NCBI RefSeq assembly: GCF_036346615.1
Contig: NZ_CP107836.1
Span: forward strand, 434,001-498,000
Reading direction: 5' to 3'
Source: Streptomyces sp. NBC_00523
Lineage (GTDB): Bacteria; Actinomycetota; Actinomycetes; Streptomycetales; Streptomycetaceae
Length of the DNA stretch: 64,000 bases
Positions 49,201 to 64,000 of the stretch are shown in pieces. Below the pieces are notes generated by a model. That model was given only the letters and a program-made list of their open reading frames with translations. It ran no database searches and was not told the origin of the DNA. A program made the translations under genes and the position numbers. Positions within the stretch are counted from its first letter, which is position 1. Every line of letters starts with the position of its first letter.

Positions 49201-49493
49201 ACGACGGGGGTGCTGCGGGCAAGGCCCGGAGCACCACGACGAAGGTCTCCTACAAGGAGTCGGGCGGACGCCACACGGTGTCGGTCGGAGCGGCGAAGGG
49301 GTCCTTCCGGGGCCAGGCGAAGGACCGTGTGTGGACCGTGTCGGTCAAGGCGGACCACGCGCCCCGGCAGGTCACCGCGAGCGGGACGCACCTGTCCGCC
49401 CGGGCGTACACGTGGGACGCGGGCTCTGAGACCCTGACCGTCACCCTGCCGAAGCGCAGCGTCCGTGCGCCGGTGACCGTCACTTACTGGTAG
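46215..49493 (+). CDS. Secreted GH31 glycosidase with two CBM35-like modules
   Basis: A 1092-residue exported enzyme. A basic Tat- or Sec-type signal peptide (to about residue 40) precedes an N-terminal beta-sandwich typical of GH31. Two carbohydrate-binding modules of CBM35/CBM6 type lie at about 154-278 and 304-433; each begins with CEAE and contains GFAxGFxxx and YRFAVRYANxxGGDG-like repeats. The catalytic barrel follows: PPALLPSWAYGVWYSEYIDR, nucleophile D678 in FWWLDWCCDA, and acid/base D750 in HFTGDTSSTWGTL. C-terminal beta domains end the protein. GH31 includes alpha-glucosidases, alpha-xylosidases and transglycosylases, and this one cannot be placed more exactly. GGAG lies 8 bases before ATG 46215. 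Confidence 0.9.
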   Translation: MKPPSARRRRGLRRWIGGAAVLGTAAAMTVTGTASPASAGGPHSHRVPTVTSGDARFQVLSPTLIRTEYAGDGAFTDEATFNAIGRGSFTPAAYTAKTADGWLTVRTSAVTLRYKVGSGPFDASNLSVRLNAGDSPVTAAPWHRVSCPPGALCEAENLRAGGVSVASDHDGYTGTGFAAGFESTGASLSSDIDVKAAGSYRFAVRYANARGGDGKSEPRTLTLSVDGGDEQRVTLPRTADWDSWETVSAGVRLDAGHHTVSLTRGAADSGSVNVDSVALLGEGEAYPPASSTAIADCRFGVSCEAEAGRVVGTAAAATDHQGFAGNGFVAELNQGSSLTTHVVEVPSAGTYTLRVRYANGPGGDGRHEARTATVSAGGATGTLSFPATDDWDTWSTATLPVHLEAGANDVTLGCPDAGSCHVNADTVSVAATGDPAPQPHLALGGYRRGLDGVTGDGAPPATTPGLLNRDGWYLLDDTPSALYDSATRKVTQRSDHGGAPYQDGYLFGYGHDYKRGLGDLATLTGPPALLPSWAYGVWYSEYIDRTDADYRNTILPKFRSEGVPLDVLVTDTDYKAVNAWSGWEIDPAKFPDPKGFFDWSESQGLHNTLNVHPSILATDPQFAQAQKTAKGKLKKGGCAGGAGSDCYTFDFGDPDQLQAYMDLHRTMDEQGNDFWWLDWCCDAAQSSLPGVTPDAWINQQYADATGRHLDRPFVLSRAFGSLQAGGYSGQQAVPTGPWADKRTTVHFTGDTSSTWGTLKFEVGYTPAESAATGMANVTHDIGGHNDTTGLKGSETYTDGGGTHTTTKLSDDLYARWVQFGTFQPVDRLHSNHSDRLPWQYGPEASASAKKFLNLREKLLPYTYTLAEEANRTGVPIVRPMYLEYPEERQAYETAGSEYFYGSDMLVAPVTTPGASAKTSVWFPPGQWTDYFTGRTYEGGSTREVTTTLDTMPVFVRAGAIIPGRTQDVAHDGAAGADDLTLTIAPGRSGSFSLYEDDGGAAGKARSTTTKVSYKESGGRHTVSVGAAKGSFRGQAKDRVWTVSVKADHAPRQVTASGTHLSARAYTWDAGSETLTVTLPKRSVRAPVTVTYW

Positions 49494-49497
49494 CGAG

Positions 49498-49530
49498 CGG
49501 CCCGCCCCCGGTGGGAGCCGGGGCGGGCCG
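49498..49530. terminator. Hairpin terminator between convergent genes
   Basis: The stem CGGCCCGCCCCCGG / CCGGGGCGGGCCG pairs with a one-base bulge and a 6-base loop. It lies directly after the GH31 stop and before the convergent small secreted-protein gene. Confidence 0.65.
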
Positions 49531-49544
49531 GTGCGCGGCGCGGG

Positions 49545-49994
49545 TCAGCGGACCTGGAGGGTCCGCTGCTCCTTGAGCGAGGCGCAGTTGGAGTTGTCGA
49601 TGGACACGGACACGTTGGCGATGTGGCCGCCCCAGCTGACGCAGTGGCCCTTGCCGTAGGCGTAGACCGGACCGGCGTACGACGTGTAGTTGCCGTAGTC
49701 GTTCGCCGAGGCGTCGGTGTCGGGGACGTAGATGTACGCCGACATCTCCTTCGCGGCGCCGGGCGTGGACCGGATGGTCACGACACAGTTCTTGCCGTTC
49801 GACGCGTTGTACGTCAGGTAGACCGTGCCGAGGGAGCCCACCGCGGCGGAGTTGACGGTCTTGTACGCGCTGCCGCAGACCTTCTGCGGGGTGGTGTTGG
49901 GCGCGGCGGAGGCGGTCGGGCCGAAGGCGGCCGTCGCGCCCACCATCAGGGTGGTCAGAGCCCCGGCGGTGGCGAGAGTACGGATGTTTCGCAT
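49545..49994 (-). CDS. Secreted spore-associated protein A-like protein
   Basis: A 149-residue exported protein. The signal peptide (MRNIRTLATAGALTTLMVGATAAFGPTASAA) is followed by a mature region of about 118 residues: KVCGSAYKTVNSAAVGSLGTVYLTYNASNGKNCVVTIR, then VPDTDASANDYGNYTSYAGPVYAYGKGHCVSWGG. From memory this pattern, including its four cysteines in two likely disulfides, matches the Streptomyces 'spore-associated protein A' family; I could not run a search. The role of that family on spores is not settled. GGGGGAAAT precedes ATG 49994. It lies 107 bases after the NRPS stop on the same strand but is unlikely to belong to that pathway. Confidence 0.7.
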   Translation of the reverse strand: MRNIRTLATAGALTTLMVGATAAFGPTASAAPNTTPQKVCGSAYKTVNSAAVGSLGTVYLTYNASNGKNCVVTIRSTPGAAKEMSAYIYVPDTDASANDYGNYTSYAGPVYAYGKGHCVSWGGHIANVSVSIDNSNCASLKEQRTLQVR

Positions 49995-50101
49995 ATTTCC
50001 CCCTTGTAGTTCCAGGAGTGTTTTGCTCCCACTTGTTGGGACCTTCGGGGGACACGGATGGTTGTATGCGAATCGTCGGGGATCTGACGGTTGGTGATCG
50101 T

Positions 50102-57639
<7,538 letters not shown>

Positions 57640-57643
<4 letters not shown>

Positions 57644-60600
57644 TTGCGTCCACCCCACTTGTTCTGCAGTCGGTCGATCTGGTTCTGGTTGAGCGAGACC
57701 AGGGGAAGGTCGGACGGCGTCCAGCCGCCTGCTCCGGGCTGTTCGGCGTGTTCCGCGACGGCGCGCAGGGCGCGGTGGAACGCCTCGGCGAGTGCGCCCA
57801 CGTCCTCCTCCTTCAGCAGGTCGCTGGGCCAGGTCCAGCGGGCCACCAGGCGGGGGCCTTCCGGCCGGTCCTCGGTGTGCGCGTTGATGTCGAGGACGTG
57901 GTGCACGGGCATGTCGGGGTCCTGGCTGCGGGGCCCGCCGGCGTCGAGCAGGACCTCCCAGTCGCCGTCCGCCGTCTGGCCGGGGGCCGCGTACCGCCCC
58001 AGGTAGTTGAAGCCGATCTGGGGTGCGGGGGCGGCCAGGCGGGGGCCGGTGGCCGGGTTGAGATGGCGCAGCATGCCGTGGCCGACACCGTGGTCGGGGA
58101 CGGCGCGCAACTGTTCCTTGACGCGCTTCACTGCACGCTCAACGAGCGAGGCACCGAAGCGTGCCGGGTCGCGGGCGTCCAGCGGGCCCGGGTCGACCCG
58201 GACGGGGTAGAGGCTGGTGAACCAGCCGACCGTGCGGGACAGGTCGATGTGGTCGGCGATCTGTTCCCGGCCGTGGCTCTCCAGGTCGAGCAGGACGGCG
58301 GTCTCCGGGCGGCCCCGCCAGCTGCTGACGGCGAGGGCGAGCGCGGTGAGCAGGATGTCGTCGACTCCGGCGCGGAAGGCGCCGGGGACGGTGCTGAGCA
58401 GGGGCTTCGTCCAGGTGGCGGGCAGGTGGGTGGTGAGGGTGCGGGTGCCGTCGGCGGTGTCCAGGAAGGGGTCGAGCGGCCGGTATCCGAGCTGGGGGTC
58501 GGGGGTCCTCAGCGCCTCCTCCCACAGGGGCAGTTCGCCGGTGCGGGCCGGGGTGCGGGCCTGTTCGGCGAGGAGCTGGGACCAGCGCCGGTACGAGGTG
58601 GTGGTGGCGGGCAGCTCGGCTGCCGTGCCGGTGACCGCCTGCCAGGCGTGGGCGAGGTCGTCGGCGAGGATGCGCCAGGAGACCGCGTCGACGGACAGGT
58701 GGTGCACGACGAGGAGCAGCCGGCCGCGCGCACCGGGTCCGGCGTCGCCCCAGACGGCTTCGAAGACGGCTCCGGCGGAGGGCCGCAGGCGCCTGCGGGC
58801 CCGTTCGCCCGCTTCGGTGAGCGCGGCCCGGGCGGCGTCGGCGTCGAGTCCGGCGATGTCGACGCGGGTGAAGCGGCGCCGGGCCGTGACGGCGCCGGGC
58901 GGCAGCGCTTCGAGTACGGGGGCGCCCCCGGCGGTGCGGGTGACGCGCAGGCGGAGCATGTCGTGGTGGTCGGCGAGGAGCTGGAGCGCGGCGACGAGGG
59001 TGTCCTCGCGGGCCCCGGCGGGGGTGCTCAGCACTCCGGACTGGTTGTAGCCGTCGGTGGTGCCGGGGCGTTCGAGGAACCAGGCGGCGATGGGGGTCGG
59101 TTCCATGGTGCCGGTGCCGTGCCCGTCCGGTTCGCCGGTGGCGTCGTCCAGCGGTGCGGCGACGGCCGCGATGGCCTCGGGGGTGCGGTGGACGAAGACG
59201 TCCCGGGGGGTGACGGCGAGCCCGGCTTCGCGGACGCGGCTGACGAGCTGGATGGAGAGGATGCTGTCGCCGCCGAGTGCGAAGAAGTCGTCGTCGGTAC
59301 GGACGGCGGGGGCGCGCAGTACGGAGGCGAACGCCTCGCACAGGACGCGTTCGGGCGCGGTGCGCGGCTCCCGGCCCGGCCGGGCGGTGTCCGGGCGCTC
59401 CGGCGCGGGGAGCGCCGCGCGGTCCGTCTTGCCGTTGGGCAGCAGCGGCAGCGCCTCCAGGGCCACGAAGGCGGCGGGCACCATGTACGGCGGCAGCTCC
59501 GTGCCGAGCCGGGTACGCAGTGCGCCGTCGGTGGGGCGGGCGCCCACGGTGTACGCGACCAGGCGCCGTTCGCCGGGCCGGTCCTCGCGGACGAGGGCGC
59601 AGGCGGCGGTGATGCCGTCGACGGCGGTGAGGGCGGCCTCGATCTCGCCGAGCTCGACGCGGAAGCCGTTGAGCTTGACCTGGTCGTCGGCGCGGGAGAC
59701 GTAGTGCAGGAGTCCGTCGGCGTCGCGCCGGACCAGGTCGCCGGTGCGGTACATGCGGCTGCCGGCCGGGCCGAAGGGGTCGGGGACGAAGCGGGTGGCG
59801 GTGAGCCCGGGGCGGTGGAGGTAGCCGCGGGCGAGGCCGTCACCGGCGATGTGGAGTTCGCCGGTGACTCCGGCCGGTACGGGCTGGAGGGCGGCGTCCA
59901 GGACGTAGGCGCGGGTGTTGTCGACGGGGCGGCCGAGCGGGACGCCGCCCTCTTCTCCCCCGGCGGTGACGTGGTGGGCGGTGGCGTCGATGGTGGTCTC
60001 GGTCGGGCCGTAGAGGTTGTGGACCTCGGCCGTCCAGGCCTTGGCGGCCCGGGCCGCCAGGGCGCGGTTCAGGGGCTCGCCGCCGCACGCGACGGCCCGC
60101 AGCGCCGGGGGCGCCGCCTCGGCCCCGGTCTCGGTGAGCAGGAGCGCGAGGTGGGAGGGCACGAACTGGGCGAGGGTGACGCCCTCCTCGCGCATCCGGG
60201 CCAGCAGCCCGGCCGGGTCGTGATTGAGCGCGGCCGGTACGGGGCAGGTGGCGCCGCCGTGCAGCAGGGGCAGCCAGGTCTCCCACACCGAGGCGTCGAA
60301 GCTGGGCGAGGTGCGGGCGAGGACGCGGTCGTCGTCGGTGAGGCCGAAGTGGCCGGCCATCCAGGCCATGTGGTTGGTGAGCGCCCCATGGGTGACGACG
60401 ACGCCCTTGGGCCGGCCGGTGGAGCCGGAGGTGTAGATGACGTACGCGGCGTCGTCGGGGCCGGGCGCCGCGGCGGCAGGTGGCGCTCCGCGTCCGCCCG
60501 GCCAGGCGGACGGGTCGCCGAGCGCGAGGCGGGGCACGGCCGTGAACCGGGCGGCCCGCGCCGCGTCGTGGGCCAGGAACAGGGCGGGGCGGGCGTCGTC

Positions 60601-63600
60601 CAGCATGTGGGTGACGCGGGCCTCGGGGTAGTCCAGGTCGACGGGCAGGCAGGCGGCCCCGGCCTTGGCGACGGCCAGCATCGCGACGACCCGGTCGGCG
60701 GTGCCTTCGGCGGCGAGCGCGACGAGGTCGCCGCGGCCGACGCCCCGGTCGTGGAGGTGGTGGGCCAGGTCGTCGGAGCGGGCGTCCAGTTCGGCGAAGG
60801 TGAGCTGCCGGGAACCGGCCCGGACCGCGATCCGTCCGGGGGTCCGGGCGGCCTGGGCGCGGAACGCCTCGGGGGCGGTCCGGGCGTGGACCGGGCGGAC
60901 GGGGCCCGGGGCGGCCCGGTCCAGCTCGGCGCGCTCGGCCGCGTCCAGGAACGCGGCGGTGCGGACGCGTCCGTCGGGGTCGGCGGCGAGCGAGGCGAGC
61001 AGCCGGGTCAGGCGCGCGGCCAGGGCGTGCGCGGTGGCGGGGTCGAAGAGGTCGGTGGAGAACTCCAGGTTCCCGTCGAGCCCGGTGGGGCGGCCCGCCC
61101 CGTCGCGGGTCTCCGTGAAGGTGAAGGTGAGGTCGAACTTGCTGATCCCGGTTCGCACGGGCTGCCCGGTCACGGTGAGGCCGTCGAGGCCGAGCACGGT
61201 GTCCGCCTGGTTCTGGAGGACGATCATGGTCTGGAAGAGCGGGTGGTGGTCCTGTGCCCGGGCCGGGGCGAGGGCGTCCACCAGCCGTTCGAACGGCAGG
61301 TCCTGGTGGGCGTAGGCGGCCAGGTCGAACGCCCGGACCCGGTCCAGCACTTCGGTGAAGGTGGGGTCGCCGGTCAGGTCGGCGCGCAGGACGAGGGTGT
61401 TGACGAAGAAGCCCACCAGATCGTCCAGGGCCTCGTCGGTGCGTCCGGCGACGGCGGTGCCGAGGGGGATGTCCTCGCCGGCCCCGTGCCGGAAGAGCAG
61501 GACGGACAGGGCCGCCTGGAGCACCATGAACAGGCTGCATCCCCGGGCGCGGGCCAGCTCGGCGAGCGCCCGGTGCGTGTCGGCGTCCACGGGGAACGCG
61601 AAGGCGTCGCCCCGGTAGGTGAGGACGGCGGGGCGCGGCCGGTCCAGGGGCAGCGCGAGCAGTCCGGGGCTGTCCGCCAGGGCGGTGCGCCAGAAGTCCA
61701 GCTGCCGGGCGGCCCGGCTGTCGGCGTCGTTCTCGTCGCCGAGGAGGGTGCGCTGCCAGAGGGTGTAGTCGGCGTACTGGACGCGGAGTTCCGGTTGACC
61801 GGGCGCCTCGCCCCGGCTGCGGCCTCGGTAGGCGTCGCCGAGGTCCCGGGCCAGCGGGGCGAGCGACCAGCCGTCGCCCGCGATGTGGTGAACGAGCAGG
61901 ACGAGGACGTGGGACTCGGCGCCGAGGCCGAGCAGCCGGGCCCTTACGGGCAGGTCGGCGGTGACGTCGAAGGCGTGGGCCACCTCGGCGGCCAGCGCCT
62001 CGTCCAGGGCGTCCGGGCGGATCTGCCGGGGGGTCAGGTCCAGGTCGGCGTGGTCGGCGGCGAGGACGAGCTGACGCGGCACGCCGCCGGTCTCGGGGAA
62101 GACGGTGCGCAGGCTCTCGTGCCGTTCCACGACGTCCATGAGGGCGCGTTCCAGCGCCGGGGCGTCGAGCGGTCCTTCCAGGCGCAGCACCAGCGGCACG
62201 TTGTAGGTGGGGCTGGGGCCCTCGAACCGGTTGAGGAACCACAGCCGCTGCTGCGCGAAGGACAGCGGCAGCGGGTCCGGCCGGTGCGGGGTGCGTGTCA
62301 GCGGCGGGGCGGCGGTCTCGGCACCGTCGAGGGCGGCGGCGAGCCCGGCGGGCGTGGGGTGCTCGAAGACCGCCTTGACCTGGATCTCGGCGGCGAGCGC
62401 GGTCCGGATGCGGGCGACGAGCCGGGTGGCGAGCAGGGAGTGGCCGCCCAGGGCGAAGAAGTCGTCGTCGGCACCCACGGCCGGGAGGCCGAGGACGTCG
62501 GCGAAGAGCCCGCAGACGATCTCCTCGCGCACGGTGCGGGCGGCGCGCCCGCGGGGTGCGACGTGCTGTTCGGGCGCGGGCAGGGCGCGCCGGTCCACCT
62601 TGCCGTTGACGGTCAGCGGCAGGGCGTCCACCAGGACGAACGCGGAGGGCACCATGTAGGCGGGCAGGGACCGGGCGACGGCCTCGGCGAGGTCGGCGGG
62701 GTCGGGGCGGGCGGCCCCGGCGGGTACCACGTACGCGACGAGGCGCCGGTCTCCGGGGATGTCCTCGCGTACGACGGTGAAGGAGTCGGCGACCCCTTCG
62801 CAGCAGGCGAGGACGGATTCGATCTCGCCGGGTTCGATGCGGTAGCCGCGCAGCTTGACCTGGCTGTCGGCGCGGGAGACGTAGGCGATCTGCCCGTCCG
62901 GGGTCCATTTCACGAGGTCGCCGGTGCGGTACATGCGCCCGCCGTCCGGGTCGAAGGGGTCGGCGACGAACCGGGTGGCGGTCAGGGCGGGCAGGCCGGT
63001 GTAGCCCCGGGCGACGCCGCGCCCCGCGAGGTACAGCTCGCCCGTGACGCCCGCCGGGACGGGGCCGAGTGAGCCGTCGAGCACGTACAGCCGCATGCCG
63101 TCCAGGGGCCGGCCGATGGGCGGCGGGCCCGCCGGGAGGTCGGCGGCCACGTCGCAGCGGGTGGCGAAGGTGGTGGTCTCGGTGGGGCCGTACACGTGCA
63201 GGACGCGGACACCGGGCGCGGCGCCCGCGACCCGCTGCATGGCGTCGGGCGAGGCGAGTTCGCCGCCCGCGCAGACGAGGCGGAGTCCGGCGAAGGCGCC
63301 GGGGTCGGTGTCCGCGATCACGTTGAGCAGAGCAGTCGTCAGGAAGACGGCGGTGACGCCGTGTTCGCGGACGGCGTCGCGCAGCGTCCCGGTCTCCAGG
63401 ACGCCGTCCGGTGCGACGACGACCGTGCCGCCGCCCAGGAGGGGCGCCCACATCTCGAAGGTGGACGCGTCGAAGACGTACGCCGAGTGCATGAGGACCG
63501 CGTCGGCCGCGCCGCCGTGCCAGGCGGCGTCCTCGGCCAGCGCCGCGACGTCGGCGTGGCTGACGCCGACGCCCTTGGGCAGCCCGGTCGAGCCGGAGGT

Positions 63601-64000
63601 GAACATGACGTACGCGAGCGCGTCCGGGCCCGGTACGGGGACGGGCTCGCCGGGTGCCGGGGGCGCGCCGCGCAGGACGCGGCCGGTCCGGTCCACGACG
63701 AGGACCGGGATGCGGCGGGCGGTCTCGGTCACCCAGGCGGACGAGGCGGCCGCCTCGTCCACCACGAGGACCCGCACGTCCGCCACGTCGGCGACCTGGT
63801 CGAGCCGTTCCCGGGGCCAGCGCGCGTCCATCGGGACGTACGCGGCGGCGGCCCGCACCGCGCCGAGCGATGCGGTGACGACGGCCGGTGACCGGGAGAG
63901 CAGCACGCCGACGCCGGTCTCCGGGCCCGCGCCGAGCGCGGCGAGGGCGCCGGCCAGTTCCGAGGAGACGGTGTCGAGTGCGGTGTACGTGAGGGTGGCG
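57640..64000 (-). CDS. NRPS, C-terminal part: (A)-T-C-A-T-E (start outside window)
   Basis: The last roughly 2119 residues of a peptide synthetase whose start lies beyond 64000; the frame enters inside an A domain. The order is A (partial; [10 protein letters not shown] near 63590), T ([11 protein letters not shown] near 62445), C (HHIAGDGWS near 61880), A ([10 protein letters not shown] near 60425), T in the epimerase-partner form [11 protein letters not shown] near 59265, and E ([10 protein letters not shown] near 58695, FNYLGRY near 58000). Pocket residues are D-A-F-F-C-G-V-T-F (aliphatic-like) for the first A domain and D-A-W-Q-A-G-L-I-D (Gln-like) for the second. The epimerase predicts a D residue at that position. 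The C-terminal tail [17 protein letters not shown] looks like a short communication-mediating segment that docks on the next synthetase. Confidence 0.93.

Noticed and set aside
46101..49391. Long minus-strand open frame across the GH31 gene
   Set aside because: It is Arg/Val/Gly-rich without a recognisable fold, whereas the plus strand encodes a full signal peptide, CBM35-like modules and GH31 catalytic residues.
57748..63072. Very long plus-strand open frame (about 1770 codons) antisense to the NRPS
   Set aside because: Its translation is low-complexity Gly/Val/Glu/Asp/Arg without domains, the usual artefact of high third-position GC in a coding strand. The minus-strand frame has complete NRPS motifs.

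Overview
The window is high-GC actinobacterial chromosomal DNA, almost certainly Streptomyces. The evidence is strong third-position GC bias, frequent GTG starts and ATGA/GTGA coupled junctions, a butyrolactone-receptor-like regulator, sugar ABC operons without their own ATPase, many Sec-exported glycoside hydrolases, an LAxTG surface protein and a spore-associated-protein homologue. I see no rRNA or tRNA gene, CRISPR array, insertion sequence, phage gene or replication origin. The window looks like an accessory chromosome region of many short, independently regulated operons, ending in a large peptide-synthetase locus.

Layout. 1-8 kb: tail of a drug-efflux permease, a YCII-domain protein, two unrecognised proteins, a DHFR-like reductase, an ArsR-type regulator with a membrane-anchored M23 peptidase, and a marR-MFS-hydrolase operon. 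Both regulators sit beside clear operator palindromes. 8-11.5 kb: TPR protein, membrane protein, dihydroxyacetone kinase subunits DhaK-DhaL and a HAD phosphatase. 11.9-12.6 kb: orphan gamma-butyrolactone-receptor-like regulator. 12.7-22.2 kb: one carbohydrate operon of LacI regulator (with twin operators), binding protein, two permeases, GH130, Gfo/Idh oxidoreductase, GH13 and phosphomannomutase. If the GH130 enzyme is a phosphorylase, its mannose 1-phosphate would be passed to the mutase. 22-26.9 kb: small genes, and a TetR regulator divergent from a secreted GH30 glycosidase with a ricin-type lectin domain. 27.1-31.2 kb: a tight operon of MfnB-like furan-phosphate synthase, aldehyde dehydrogenase, zinc alcohol dehydrogenase and methyltransferase, a plausible small furan-metabolite pathway.

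31-36.4 kb: GNAT, a short UvrA-like ATPase, and a secreted GH76 alpha-mannanase behind two LacI-type boxes. 36.4-42.1 kb: NAD(P)H oxidoreductases (F420-reductase-like, SDR, two aldo/keto reductases, flavodoxin-fold quinone reductase) with HxlR and XRE regulators. 42-50 kb: GNAT, LAETG surface protein, secreted lipase, DUF1838-like protein, a secreted GH31 enzyme carrying two CBM35-like modules, and a spore-associated-protein homologue. 50.1-64 kb, minus strand, continuing past the right edge: two coupled NRPS genes ordered (A-T)-C-A-T-E then C-A-T-C-A-T-reductase. The specificity pockets I could read suggest aliphatic, D-Gln-like, aliphatic, Phe-like residues. The terminal reductase predicts release as a peptide aldehyde or alcohol.

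The most distinctive features are the reductively released NRPS peptide, the MfnB-ALDH-ADH-methyltransferase operon, and the GH130-phosphomannomutase operon. All functions are read from sequence motifs by eye; no database search was run.
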